NCBI GenBank assembly: GCA_018985225.1
Contig: JADGIF010000025.1
Coordinates: 1 to 35,450, forward strand
Direction of reading: 5' to 3'
Source of the DNA: Amoeboradix gromovi
Taxonomy: Eukaryota > Sanchytriomycota > Sanchytriomycetes > Sanchytriales > Sanchytriaceae
DNA: 35,450 nucleotides
Positions 1 to 9,648 of the stretch are shown here, in pieces. Positions within the stretch are counted from its first letter, which is position 1. The number at the start of each line of letters is the position of its first letter. Position numbers and translations under genes: made by a program. The notes under the pieces are model-generated. The model worked only from the letters and a program-made list of their open reading frames with translations. It did not search any database and was not told the origin of the DNA.

Positions 1-150
1 GCTGTACAGAATATTTATTTTCCTTTTATACTCGTCAACTCCGCAACTAGCTGAATGTCCACTCGCCTCTTATATCCATAAAATTAATAAAGCTGAAATA
101 ATGTGCCAAGTTGTTACTGAAAGTTAGTCCAGTTTTTATATTTGATGTCC
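1..150. repeat. Right end of a TIR element (MITE-like), left part outside window
   Basis: Bases 120-149 match, in inverted orientation, the terminal repeat starting GGGACATCAAATATAAAAA seen at 25790 and 35382. The inner part (about 86-120) also matches the inverse of 35400-35450 with few mismatches, so this copy and the one at the far end of the window are the same subfamily in opposite orientation. Bases 1-85 show no gene and are probably the element's interior. The end lies 37 bp before the ATG of the next gene. Confidence 0.7.
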
Positions 151-186
151 TAATTGTTTGAGAACACAAGCCACACTTTCCAAAAA

Positions 187-678
187 ATGATTTGGAACTT
201 GTTTTTTATTTATGGAATAAATAACATGGATATTCAGTGCAATGTCAACTATATGATTAACACGAAGAGTGACTACACACTAAGCAACGTATTTGATCAA
301 TATGGGATCGTAGATACATCTGCTACTACATTATACTTGGAATACACGTCCAATAAAGTAATTAGCACCAATAGCTTCCAATTTGGCAACTCAGCATTGT
401 ACAATTATACTTCTGAACAATTGAGAAATGGAGTATTACTACCTGCGTTGAGTGTAACCTCGTTCAAGTTTTTTGCTACCACAAATACGACTATTTCAGA
501 GCTGACACCATTCGAGATATCTATTTCAAAATTCAAGCTTTGCAAGACAGGCGCAAGTTGCTTTGGGTTCCAGCCTTGTTCATCTACTTCTGCACCTACT
601 AGTTCTGAGACACCTACTAAGTCAAGTTCAACTTACCCGAGAGCACTGAACTTATTTCTTTTGATGCTTTTATTGTAA
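187..678 (+). CDS. Secreted, possibly GPI-anchored surface protein
   Basis: The first ATG in this frame is at 187; the reading frame extends further upstream only through a TTG. The 163-aa product starts with a short hydrophobic stretch (MIWNLFFIYG), has several N-x-S/T sites, and ends in a Ser/Thr/Pro-rich linker followed by a hydrophobic tail (LNLFLLMLLL). That layout is typical of GPI-anchored fungal surface proteins. No enzymatic domain is recognised. The signal peptide is short and weak, so an unseen upstream exon is possible. AATAAA lies about 10 nt after the stop. The protein is acidic and Thr-rich in the middle. Function unknown; a cell-wall or spore-surface role is inference only. 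Confidence 0.6.
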   Translation: MIWNLFFIYGINNMDIQCNVNYMINTKSDYTLSNVFDQYGIVDTSATTLYLEYTSNKVISTNSFQFGNSALYNYTSEQLRNGVLLPALSVTSFKFFATTNTTISELTPFEISISKFKLCKTGASCFGFQPCSSTSAPTSSETPTKSSSTYPRALNLFLLMLLL

Positions 679-743
679 TAGCTAGAAAATAAATTTGTTA
701 AGTCAAGAACTTAGATATAAACGACAGGTTTTTATTTTAAAAT

Positions 744-2912
744 TCATCTCAAAGTATTTAGTGCCGATCCAGCTTTAAACCACTTCAAATGTAAGTCGGT
801 CATTGTGTGTTTGCACTTGACACTAGTATTAGTACCGCTAGGATGTTCAAACAGCAATTCTACAATTGACTTTGGTTTCAGGTTTACTAATCCTCGGGTC
901 TTCACATTTAACGATCCAGTTTCGTTGATCAAATTGTAATCATCAATGTTCACAAATGTCAATGGTAATATACCTTGTTTCTTCAGGTTTGTCTCGTGAA
1001 TTCTTGCAAATGATTTGCACAGAACTATTCTACAATTTAGATATCTTGGCTGCATAGCTGCATGTTCTCTAGCACTACCTTCCCCGTAATTCGAGTCCGC
1101 TATTATCATCCATGGTAACCCCTGTTTTTTTAAACGTTTTGCTATGTTGGGGATGGTGTCTGTTTCGCCGAGATATTTCGCCTCGTTGACCTTATTTGTG
1201 TCTGCATTAAGAGCACCAATTAGCGTATTCTCACTAATATTCTCCAAATGCCCCTTGTATTTTAACCATGGTCCCGCAGCACTTATATGATCAGTGGTAC
1301 ATTTTCCTTTCACTTTGATTAGAACCTTCATGTTATTGAATTCCTTGTTTTCAAAAGCAGGAAAAGGCTTAATCTCCTGTAGTCTTTGCGACTTGTTACT
1401 AAACTGAATTTGTATTTCTCTTTTCTCAGTTTTCTCAGGATAAAAATCGTTTTCAAACACAAATCCTCTAGTCGGTAAAACATGCCCAGTGGGAGCCTTG
1501 ATTTTAGTTCCGTTTATTTCGTCAGTAATGGGATTGAAGGAAAGCTTACCAGAGTAAGCCATTGCGGTGACTATCTCAGGGCTTGCTAGAAAGTTCATTG
1601 TATTTTTATTGCCGTCATTTCGACCCCTAAAATTGCGATTATATGAGGAAACGATTATGTTGCTTTCGTTTTCAGGAAGATCCCGTTTCCACTGACCTAT
1701 ACAAGGACCGCAAGCGTTGGAAAGAATAGTGGCACCACCATCTTCAAAACTACTGATAATGTCATCACGAATTAATGTTTGTTTTATTTGCTCAGAGCCT
1801 GGGGTAACAAGAAGCTCAACCACAGGTTTAATTTGTTTTTTTGACATCTGAGATACTATTTCAGCACTCTTTGACATGTCTTGATAACTGGAATTAGTGC
1901 AACTGCCGATTAGAGCAGAACTAATTTTGTCATCAAGTTTGTTATCTACCAAGTACTGCTTCATTTTGGAGATGGGAATAGCATGGTCAGGTGTGAATGG
2001 GCCATTGAAATGAGGCTCTAAAAGGCTTAGGTTAATTTCAATAACTTTATCGTAATAATGTCCGGGGTTATCCAAAACTTCTTTATCAGCAGTAAAGTAA
2101 TCTTTGTATTTTGTCACGTTTTTGATTAAGTGTTGTCTTTGAGTGTTTTTTAAATACTCAAGCATTTGCTGTGTAACAGGAAATACACTTGTTGTCGCAC
2201 CCATTTCGGCGCCATTATTTGTAATTGTAGCCATGCCCGTACAGCTCAGCGTATCTACGCCAGGCCCAAAGTATTCCACGATATGATTGGTAGCACCATG
2301 CACACCTAATTTTCCAACCAAATTCAAAATCAAATCTTTAGGTGAAGTCCATTCAGGTAATGTGCCGTGTAAATAAACACCGATAATCTTTTGAGGCGCG
2401 AGATCCCACTCTAATCCACATAATACTTCTACAGCATCCATTCCACCAACACCGATAGCAAGGCATCCTAATCCACCGCTATTTGGAGTGTGGCTATCTG
2501 TACCCAGCATTAGAATACCAGGGGCAGCATACTTCTCCAAGACTATTTGATGTATAATACCGCATCCAGGCTTGTAAAAATCAATTCCGTACTTTGTTGA
2601 TGCTTGTTGCAGAAAGTTGTAAACTTCTTCATGCTGTTTGTAAGAATACTTCAAAGTATTTTCAATACTCAATGATGAATCAGCTTGGATAAGATGATCG
2701 CAGTGGATAGATGCAGGTACCATAATTTGGCTGTTTGTTGTCAATAATTGCAACATTGCTGTTTGTGCACTCGCGTCTTGCATAGCCACCCTGTCAGGTT
2801 TGTAACCATTAATGCCTTTATGTGCAAGCAGTATTTTATGTGCGTATGGCAATGGAGATTCCTTGAGTCGTTTGTAGTTCTGAAATAGCTTGTGATAGTC
2901 ATATTTCAACAT
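744..2912 (-). CDS. ACO1: Aconitate hydratase (aconitase), mitochondrial type
   Basis: This 722-aa protein interconverts citrate and isocitrate through cis-aconitate in the TCA cycle. The three 4Fe-4S ligand cysteines are visible at about C338 (GSCTNSS), C401 and C404 (NACGPCIGQW). Substrate-binding motifs include RVAMQDASAQ, GTDSHTPNSGGLG, SYNRNFRGRNDG, DSNYGEGSAREHAA and SFARIHETNLKKQG, so it should be active. It matches mitochondrial rather than cytosolic IRP-type aconitase in length and motifs. Odd points: the N-terminus lacks an obvious presequence, and the loop before RVAMQD is about ten residues shorter than in animal and yeast enzymes. AATAAA lies about 8 nt after the TGA stop. The ATG at 2912 is the first in frame. 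Confidence 0.97.
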   Translation of the reverse strand: MLKYDYHKLFQNYKRLKESPLPYAHKILLAHKGINGYKPDRVAMQDASAQTAMLQLLTTNSQIMVPASIHCDHLIQADSSLSIENTLKYSYKQHEEVYNFLQQASTKYGIDFYKPGCGIIHQIVLEKYAAPGILMLGTDSHTPNSGGLGCLAIGVGGMDAVEVLCGLEWDLAPQKIIGVYLHGTLPEWTSPKDLILNLVGKLGVHGATNHIVEYFGPGVDTLSCTGMATITNNGAEMGATTSVFPVTQQMLEYLKNTQRQHLIKNVTKYKDYFTADKEVLDNPGHYYDKVIEINLSLLEPHFNGPFTPDHAIPISKMKQYLVDNKLDDKISSALIGSCTNSSYQDMSKSAEIVSQMSKKQIKPVVELLVTPGSEQIKQTLIRDDIISSFEDGGATILSNACGPCIGQWKRDLPENESNIIVSSYNRNFRGRNDGNKNTMNFLASPEIVTAMAYSGKLSFNPITDEINGTKIKAPTGHVLPTRGFVFENDFYPEKTEKREIQIQFSNKSQRLQEIKPFPAFENKEFNNMKVLIKVKGKCTTDHISAAGPWLKYKGHLENISENTLIGALNADTNKVNEAKYLGETDTIPNIAKRLKKQGLPWMIIADSNYGEGSAREHAAMQPRYLNCRIVLCKSFARIHETNLKKQGILPLTFVNIDDYNLINETGSLNVKTRGLVNLKPKSIVELLFEHPSGTNTSVKCKHTMTDLHLKWFKAGSALNTLR

Positions 2913-2977
2913 AGGAAAAAGAATTTTACCAATGGGGAGTAAAAGGAGATGAAAAAAGAGATAAATTATTGTATAAA

Positions 2978-3558
2978 CAGCTCGATTGTTTTCTTGAATA
3001 AACCGTTTGTCGCGAGTTTGTATGCATTTCTATATAATTTCATGACTTTTTTAATTGCTTAAATACTCGATATTCTTCCTTTTCAAAAGTGTTAAATGGA
3101 ATTAATGGATGTGATCCCGAATATGTCAAATCTAAAGAAGTAACAGGTACAGCATACATTTATCAACACTGAGGAACTGCCCCAAACATGGAACAACTAG
3201 ATGTCTTTTTAATGCCTATAAGAGACCAACGATAAAATAAACTTGTACACCATCTATTCAATAATCCGTATGTCTTGCGTGTGCAACAATGCGATATCCT
3301 AATACTTATGACGAATGTACAAGCTGAGGCAATCTTAAGAAACCCAATTTGAAAAGCTACGTTTATACCTACTATCATATAAAAGTAGATAGAGATCATA
3401 TGGCAACAAGGAACGTATACATCAAGTATCTGCATTCTTATTCAATCCCGTCTCAGGGTAGTGAAAGCGTGAGCAACCACTGTAACGGAGCATCTAGTAT
3501 TGATAGTTTCTCTATGGAAATTCTCGATTTTCTCGGAAATCAAGACTTTTAACGAGGA
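2978..3558 (+). mobile_element. Fanzor-like element remnant, copy A
   Basis: It shares its left end (CAGCTCGATTGTTTTCTTGA), internal blocks and right end (CTCGATTTTCTCGGAAATCA) with copy E at 21256-21827, and is about the same length. The middle is decayed: only the end of the coding part, reading VDRDHMATRNVYIKYLHSYS, is clear, corresponding to the RuvC-III aspartate region of Fanzor/TnpB nucleases. The zinc-ribbon part is broken by frameshifts. The last roughly 130 nt after this motif are very well conserved between copies. It is a non-autonomous deletion derivative; no intact nuclease is encoded. Confidence 0.75.
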
Positions 3559-4706
3559 ATACCTTATCAGGCTATTACACTTGCAGTTAAACGGACTAAA
3601 GCAGCATAAAGTGACGAAGAAGCCCTTAATTCTTAGTCAGGGAGTACTTGTTAACTACGTCAGAAAGACATTTCAGCTTATGTGGGACCCAATATTAGAA
3701 AATATCCCACTATAAGTCGGAGAACCACCTAGAAAGATGTGTCAGTCCAACAATATGTCATCAAGCCTTTTTTCAACACGAAAAATGCACTGGCAATCTC
3801 TTTCGAAATAGCTTGGCAGATTAGCACTTGAGCATATATTTCAGGATCTCAACTGACAATCATTTTCATACTATGTCTTGATGTTTGTATGTCATATCTG
3901 ATGACATTAAGATGTCGGATTCCTGTTGTGGTTTCTACATGTCCTTTCTACTTGGAAATGAGGACATCATGTCAGAATGGGCTTTATATATCTGAATATT
4001 GATAGACAAAAAAGATATTTTAGTTATTGCACAATTGTACCACATGCAATACTAATGAGTCAGCTCATTAAGAGACATATGTTTTAATGCCTTAATAGAC
4101 CAACATAGTTTTGTTGGTTACCTTAAAGGAAGACAAAACCTGAAATAATGGTTAACACCCGAATACTCGACTAAAATGATCGACTCAATCGACAATGTAT
4201 GTCCAGGGTTACAATATGCAATAAAGGCTACCGGAATTTTCTGAACTGTTATGTAAACACCTATAACCAAACCGTTAGATCCCAAATTAGATATTCAGAA
4301 AAACCAGCTGGTCTCCAAAAAAGAAAAGATTTTATGGATATGGTAAAAGTATACTAGCGTTGCTTATTTCTGAGTTCAGTGTATCCAAAGACTTCTAAAA
4401 CTGTTGTGGGAATGATAGCAAATACAACAGCATTCTGCGTTCCCATGTATCCCAAGTAACGCTGGTATGCCCACTAATCTGGAGTCTTTGGATCTGAATG
4501 TTTGTTGTAACCATCCTCACGTTATTGAAAGTCTACTTATTTGCAATGCTAGACTTGACTGGAGAAGAAGCGTAATCATTAGCGATGATAAGTCGCCTAA
4601 AGCATAGGCGGTATAATATGAACCTTGCTAATTGAGTTTATCTACTCTTTGAGACATTTGTTTTAGAAACTTCTGCAAAGTGTATCATTGTGAGGAGTAA
4701 ACACAA
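3559..4706. other. Intergenic stretch, no clear gene
   Basis: No convincing ATG-initiated gene is visible. On the minus strand between about 4491 and 4160 one frame reads protein-like segments (for example NAVVFAIIPTTVLEVFGYTE and FWRPAGFSEYLIWDLTVWL) broken by several stops. It may be the remnant of a membrane-protein gene, but the match to any family is not secure. The last 100 nt presumably hold the promoter of the downstream GTPase gene; a TGAGGAGT block lies 7 nt before its ATG. Confidence 0.4.
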
Positions 4707-5855
4707 ATGGTCCCCAAGAAATCAAAAAGCAAGAGGACGACTCTTAAAATGAAGTATAAGATTGAAAAGAGAGTGAATGACCATCATCGCAAACAAAGAA
4801 AAGAAGCTAAGAAAATTGGAGGAAAGAAGAAGAAAATTGTCGATACTGTACCTAAAATGATGCCAAACCGTGAGTCTATAATTGCCAATCTACAAAACCG
4901 TAAACCTTTACTCCAAATGACAGAGATGGTTAAAAGAGATGCTCCTGTACTAGTTCCTGAAGAAAAAAAAGAAATTATAGTGCAGTCTGGTAATCGTCTA
5001 GTTCACCAAGCTATCGATGCTGCTGAGGCTGTTGTTGAGATATTGGATGCCCGTTGTCCCGAGGCATTTAGAAATTTCACAGTTGAGAAATACATCCAAA
5101 GCACTAAAAAACCATTTTTTAAAGTCCTGACTAAAATAGATCTAGTTCACGCATCAGTTGCTGAGAAGTGGAAAAAGGCGATAAATGGCACTGTTTTTAT
5201 GGTAAAGTGCAACACTCAATCTCAAAAATATAATTTGAGTAGAAATTCTGGTCCTTCTAGTGCCAAGGGCATTGATGCCTTGTATGGTCAATTAATGAAA
5301 TATAGAACTGTTGCATTCTTCGGTGCCCCAAGTGTTGGTAAATCTAGCTTAATCAACTCATTGTGTCGAGAAAGAGTAGCCCAAAGTGGAAAGAATGACG
5401 GGACTACTAAAGGATTGATGGAAGTCGCAGTTTCTAAAAAATTGAAAGTTCTGGATACACCAGGAATTTATCCCGATAACAACAACAATTTAATCAAAAT
5501 TCTTCAAAACAGAGACGTTGAATTAATGTTTAAATGGTTTGTCGAAAGCAATGGCTTACACCATTTGGTACTAGCTTACAACATTCCACATGTGCTTACA
5601 TGTGATGACTTTGTTAAGGCTATAGCGGATCGATTCAAGTATTTTTCCAAAGGCAAAATAGATTTGTATAGAGCTACAGAAAAGATTATCAAAGACTTTA
5701 GAGATCTAGGATTCTGGCAATGCGAACCAGCTCCGTCAGGCAAAGGGTTCATTTTATGTCCTTCAATGGCTACTGGCATGGACATAGATGTGGATTCCCC
5801 AATTCCCAGTGATGATAATATGGATGAGTTCATGCAAGATGATTTAGGTCAGTAA
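4707..5855 (+). CDS. NUG1: Nucleostemin/Grn1/Nug1-type ribosome-assembly GTPase
   Basis: The 382-aa protein begins with a basic Grn1 (GN3L) domain at about residues 2-40, KSKSKRTTLKMKYKIEKR followed by HHRKQRKEAKK, which targets the nucleolus and pre-60S particles. The GTPase domain is circularly permuted as in the YlqF/YawG family: DARCP at about 114, G4 TKID at 142-145, G1 GAPSVGKSS at 206-214, G2 GTTK at 232-235 and G3 DTPG at 250-253. Family members (yeast Nug1, fission yeast Grn1, human GNL3) act in large-subunit maturation and export. This copy is shorter than yeast Nug1 and ends in an acidic tail (DSPIPSDDNMDEFMQDD). No intron is needed. The ATG at 4707 starts exactly at the conserved Grn1 motif. 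Confidence 0.95.
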   Translation: MVPKKSKSKRTTLKMKYKIEKRVNDHHRKQRKEAKKIGGKKKKIVDTVPKMMPNRESIIANLQNRKPLLQMTEMVKRDAPVLVPEEKKEIIVQSGNRLVHQAIDAAEAVVEILDARCPEAFRNFTVEKYIQSTKKPFFKVLTKIDLVHASVAEKWKKAINGTVFMVKCNTQSQKYNLSRNSGPSSAKGIDALYGQLMKYRTVAFFGAPSVGKSSLINSLCRERVAQSGKNDGTTKGLMEVAVSKKLKVLDTPGIYPDNNNNLIKILQNRDVELMFKWFVESNGLHHLVLAYNIPHVLTCDDFVKAIADRFKYFSKGKIDLYRATEKIIKDFRDLGFWQCEPAPSGKGFILCPSMATGMDIDVDSPIPSDDNMDEFMQDDLGQ

Positions 5856-5860
5856 ATTTA

Positions 5861-6244
5861 TTAAGCAAACACTTTGCTCTCCTGTGAATTACGTTGTCTC
5901 CGCATTAAAAGTCCTGATTTCTTAAAAATCGAGAATTTCCACAGAGAAACTAATGCTAGATCTCCGTTACAGTGATTGCTCACGCTTTCACTACCCTGAG
6001 ACGGGATTGAATAAGGATGCATATACTTGTATATGCTCCTTACTGCCGTATGGTCTCTATCTATTTCCAAATGACAATTTGTACATGTGTATGTTTCTAA
6101 GTTGGTTTTCTTTAGAGTACCATACCTTGTACATGTCTGACTAGCAAATGCTTCATTACATTCAACCATCTTCTTTCCTCTTTGTTTACACTTGAACTTC
6201 AACCATTCCTTGAATAAATTGTACAGATATCGCTGTCTAGGCAT
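5861..6244 (-). pseudogene. Fanzor C-terminal fragment (copy B), ATG-initiated mini-ORF
   Basis: From ATG 6244 a 127-aa frame reads MPRQRYLYNLFKEWLKFKCK, then KKMVECNEAFASQTCTR, a zinc-ribbon half CTNCH, and EIDRDHTAVRSIYKYMH. This is the C-terminal zinc ribbon plus RuvC-III segment of Fanzor/TnpB-type RNA-guided nucleases. The second zinc-ribbon cysteine is mutated (CTRYG), and the RuvC-I and RuvC-II parts are absent, so it cannot be an active nuclease. Copy E (21474) starts at the same methionine with the same fusion, so both derive from one deletion derivative. Its 3' end runs to 6 nt from the stop of the convergent GTPase gene. Confidence 0.75.
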
Positions 6245-6430
6245 TGAAAGACACCTAATTCTTCCATGTTTGGAACAATTCCTCAACGTCGATGAATGTA
6301 TGCTGTACCTATTAGTTATTTCTTCAGATTTGACTTGCCATTTGCGAAAATGAAGAGCATCGAGTATTTAAGGTATTGGAAAAATCTGAGAAAGTCCTGC
6401 GATTACATAGAGATTCTCTATAAATGATTT
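5899..6430 (-). mobile_element. Fanzor-like element remnant, copy B
   Basis: On the minus strand it runs from a left part around 6430 (AATAAATCATTTATAGAGAA, matching copies A and E) to the right end at 5899, which reads AAATCAGGACTTTTAATGCG. Its right end is repeated in inverted orientation at 6524-6560, so the segment 5899-6560 is flanked by an inverted repeat of about 34 bp. See the mini-ORF entry for coding content. Confidence 0.75.
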
Positions 6431-6523
6431 ATTTTACAAAATTCAATAGCTGTAGCGCGTCTTTTTCCACTTTGAAATCGTAGAAATTATATCGTTACTG
6501 GAAATTTATATTTTCCAGTCAAA

Positions 6524-6560
6524 CAGCTCGATTTTTAAGAAATCAGGACTTTTAGCGAGG
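6524..6560 (+). repeat. Solo terminus of the Fanzor-like element
   Basis: Here the left-end motif CAGCTCGATT is joined directly to the right-end sequence TTTTTAAGAAATCAGGACTT and GCGAGG. Left and right ends of full copies both contain CTCGATT, so this looks like a deletion between those short repeats, or an inverted copy of the neighbouring element's right end. It carries the same TTTTTAAG variant as copy B. Confidence 0.65.
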
Positions 6561-6616
6561 GATGGAATTAGTACCTCAAGAAGCGGTATAGTGGAAAAAG
6601 AGCAGAGTTCAATTTA

Positions 6617-7675
6617 TTAGCAAAATAAATCATGTTCACCGTCCATCCACAATTTGGGTGCTTTTTTCATTGTCCTACCATTTATTTCAACAAACTCAGG
6701 ATAAATCATTTCCTCTTGAATCTTCTCCTTTATAACAGTCTTTTCAAAGTCTTTACAATTATAGTCGATCCCCTCAACATCTTCTAAATTCCACATAGCT
6801 CTCTTCTTACTGCTTTTATGGTCCGAGTCTATCCATTGCTGTCCAAATGAATCAAATAGTCCACTAATATCCGCATGGTAATGCTTTTGGAGTGCTTTGA
6901 TCTCATATGCTTGATTAGTGTGTTCGCTAGTCGCTGAGTATTCACCGACGTTGTGTGGAGAAGTGTCATGAATTAAATCCCACAGAGCAGGTTTAAATTT
7001 TCTAATCAAGTTACAAAGGACAACTGCAATTCTACTGCATGTACCGAGATCACATAAAACAGCTACTGAGCATAGCAACTTGAAATAATTTCGCAAATAA
7101 ACGTGAGAGAGTCCAATTGAATTCAAAATGGTATTAACCAGTTCTAGTCCATTAGGCTCATTAACAATGAAGGGCAACAGCTCATATACTTTGCTGTAGA
7201 ACAGTTCTACCTGTAAGTTCTTCTTAACCATCAAAAACATTAAAGCTTCTAAGCAACTCAATAAGGACTGGTTAGTAGGTTCTAACAAGTTCAACAAAAT
7301 CCCGAATAGTTTTTCAGGATGCGGTAGATGATAAATATACTTGAGACCGTACTCTAGTAATTCTGATCTGTTTAGTTGAACTAATATCTTTTCTAGCAAA
7401 CTGTAATGGTTCTTTTGTAGTAAGCAAGGATGGCGTTCAACTTTAATCAAAGTCTTAGTTTCTGCTGACATGGTAATAAAGTCTTTTAGCTTAGGATTTT
7501 CTTGAATATGAGAATTAATAATTTTTAATGTGAAGTATCTGACATCCATTAGCTGCATGCATTTCTTAAAATGCTTAGGATCTATTTCTAACAGCAACCT
7601 TAGGTGGTCTTCAATTGGCCACTGATGTACCACAGATATTGATTTTAGAAATGAAGTTATATTCTCTTTGGTCAT
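6617..7675 (-). CDS. NOC4: Noc4 (UTP19) nucleolar protein, CBF/Mak21 family
   Basis: The 352-aa protein has a C-terminal CBF/Mak21 domain: residues about 186-205 read NSIGLSHVYLRNYFKLLCS, followed by RIAVVLCNLIRKFKPALWDL and, after a Ser/Thr-rich loop, YEIKALQKHYHADISGLF, matching Noc4 more closely than Noc1/Noc3. Noc4 works with Nop14 in small-subunit pre-rRNA processing and 40S export in the nucleolus. Yeast and human Noc4 exceed 500 residues, so the N-terminal helical part is shortened here. The stop codon overlaps AATAAA (TAATAAA at 6613-6619). The ATG at 7675 is the first in frame. Confidence 0.85.
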   Translation of the reverse strand: MTKENITSFLKSISVVHQWPIEDHLRLLLEIDPKHFKKCMQLMDVRYFTLKIINSHIQENPKLKDFITMSAETKTLIKVERHPCLLQKNHYSLLEKILVQLNRSELLEYGLKYIYHLPHPEKLFGILLNLLEPTNQSLLSCLEALMFLMVKKNLQVELFYSKVYELLPFIVNEPNGLELVNTILNSIGLSHVYLRNYFKLLCSVAVLCDLGTCSRIAVVLCNLIRKFKPALWDLIHDTSPHNVGEYSATSEHTNQAYEIKALQKHYHADISGLFDSFGQQWIDSDHKSSKKRAMWNLEDVEGIDYNCKDFEKTVIKEKIQEEMIYPEFVEINGRTMKKAPKLWMDGEHDLFC

Positions 7676-7814
7676 TTAACCTCCTTGCTTGACCCAAATT
7701 ACTCAGATTAGATTCTTAAGCATTCCATGAGTGAAACTCTGATGACCTCTCGGTGAAGCTAAATGAAATATCACCGTTATTATTCTCTGCAATTTTTAGT
7801 AAAGATATTAATAT

Positions 7815-9560
7815 TTATTCATTTTTATATTTAAATGCAACTAGTTGTAGAATATACAAATACTCAAAATACCATCCATTCAAGGTGCAAGAAGAAAGCA
7901 GCAACAGTCCAACATCGCGCTGTACATTTGGTAGCAATGGCAACACACCATAAATTCCATTAATCGCCAGTTCTGTCCAATTTGCAACGTAGATAAGTCT
8001 GTAATCCGCCAGTAATCTCAAAATAGTTTGTAACAAGCACATTATTCCTATTACCTGATTTATCCTGGATTTCTTAATAAAGTACAAGCAAGTTATTATT
8101 ATGTTAACGTGTTGAATTGGAGCAAGGGCTAAGAGTATAATGTTGTAGTTTGTAGGAAACAGATACAATGCCTTGTTCAAGACGCTAATTAACCACTGTA
8201 ACAATTGTTTAAGCACAAATGCAAGAAATATAAATAGCGGAATATTCCACGCTTTATCGAGGATTGAAGTGGTATCATTTAGATTGTAAATTAAGAAAAC
8301 AAAAGCATAGTATACGCCATATTTAACGGACAACAGCGCGGTAGTTGTAATTATTGTTGAGTAGTGTTCCCTTATGCTTTTAACCATTAAAATAGGATTT
8401 ACTGAAATTGAAGAATTACAAAAGGGCTCCAAGAGAATTCTGTTATTCACGGGCGTAACAAAATGCAAACCGGATTGACCTTCTGTCTGTTTATACATTG
8501 TTTTACCTGACATCAAGATCAATGTACAATTGGAATGATGTGAATATAAATACTGGGATGGGATGCTGATCGATTGCCAATTACGGGACCTGAATGATCT
8601 GTTTATAAATGCGCTGTTAATGCTCTCAATTTGTGTCAATTGATACGTCTTGTTGTAGTTTATTTGGTAAGTATCTGGGGTCAAATAATGTATATATTCA
8701 TCTTTATAGCTGATTCCATTAGGGCTATGACTGCTGTGATTTAATGTGTAGTTAGCAATGCCTACTAATAAACTAGAGTTTTCAACAGTGATTTTGGCGT
8801 GCTTATTTAGTATATGAGAAATTAAAGTTATTTTATTTCTATTCGTGTAGTAATCCACAATCTTTAGTATCAGCTGGTTACACCATAATATAGCTAGATG
8901 GTCAACACCGGTATCTATTAATTCATAAGTTGAAGTTGCATTTTTGAACAAAAGCGGACTAACTTGGATATCACGATAGCCACCGTAAACAGATAAATGA
9001 TGGAGAGGCAGTTGGTTTATATGATATAATTTTGGATCAACTGGAGTCGGAGGCGCATTCGGGGATGCCAAGGTAACTATGGAGTTCAGTTTTAGATCTT
9101 TTAGTTGCAAAGCATAGCGAAGGACAAAAGATCCCATTGAATGAGACATTATGCTTATAGGAATATCAGGATGCAATTTATTTATATGATCGATCACTTT
9201 GATGAAGAACAACGCTTGTTGCTTAACAATATTTAGACTAAAAACACTAAACTCTTCATTAAAATCGATAGAATATACTTGAAATGGTGCAACTTTAACT
9301 AGTTCACTCCCTAATGACCTTACTTGTTTATACGATCCTTTATTACCTGGCATAAACAATAATACTTCACTAACTCTTGAATGGATGTAATTTCTATCAT
9401 AATATTGATATAATGCATAATAATCTTGAAGTATCAATTTGTAGTTAGGATTCATCCATGTCATTCGGCAATGTTGAGATTCTGTTGGCATTTGGATTGC
9501 AGATAATAAAAATGGCAGAATCATAAAACAAATTGGAGAGCTTGGATTCCCTGCAAACAT
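7815..9560 (-). CDS. BST1: GPI inositol-deacylase (PGAP1/Bst1 family)
   Basis: ER membrane lipase that removes the inositol acyl chain of GPI anchors before ER export. From ATG 9560 the 581-aa protein has an N-terminal membrane anchor (about 10-22), the family motif HCRMTWMNPNY at 30-40, LLFMPGNKGSYKQVRSLG at 67-84, and the lipase nucleophile elbow SHSMGS at 139-144 with Ser141. VYGGYRDIQVSP and GVDHLAILWC fit the acid and His region of the triad (the PGAP1 family DH motif). A lumenal segment with many N-glycosylation sequons follows, then several TM helices from about residue 395. Yeast Bst1 is about 1,030 aa, so this is a reduced form. The stop TAA lies inside AATAAA (7814-7819). A GTG three codons upstream was not accepted as start. 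Confidence 0.9.
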   Translation of the reverse strand: MFAGNPSSPICFMILPFLLSAIQMPTESQHCRMTWMNPNYKLILQDYYALYQYYDRNYIHSRVSEVLLFMPGNKGSYKQVRSLGSELVKVAPFQVYSIDFNEEFSVFSLNIVKQQALFFIKVIDHINKLHPDIPISIMSHSMGSFVLRYALQLKDLKLNSIVTLASPNAPPTPVDPKLYHINQLPLHHLSVYGGYRDIQVSPLLFKNATSTYELIDTGVDHLAILWCNQLILKIVDYYTNRNKITLISHILNKHAKITVENSSLLVGIANYTLNHSSHSPNGISYKDEYIHYLTPDTYQINYNKTYQLTQIESINSAFINRSFRSRNWQSISIPSQYLYSHHSNCTLILMSGKTMYKQTEGQSGLHFVTPVNNRILLEPFCNSSISVNPILMVKSIREHYSTIITTTALLSVKYGVYYAFVFLIYNLNDTTSILDKAWNIPLFIFLAFVLKQLLQWLISVLNKALYLFPTNYNIILLALAPIQHVNIIITCLYFIKKSRINQVIGIMCLLQTILRLLADYRLIYVANWTELAINGIYGVLPLLPNVQRDVGLLLLSSCTLNGWYFEYLYILQLVAFKYKNE

Positions 9561-9648
9561 CAAGGCCACTGATCCAGGACTTGCGTTGGGTAATTAGAAT
9601 TAAGCTTTCACTTAATTAATTATATAAGATTTGCTTACACCAGTTGCG

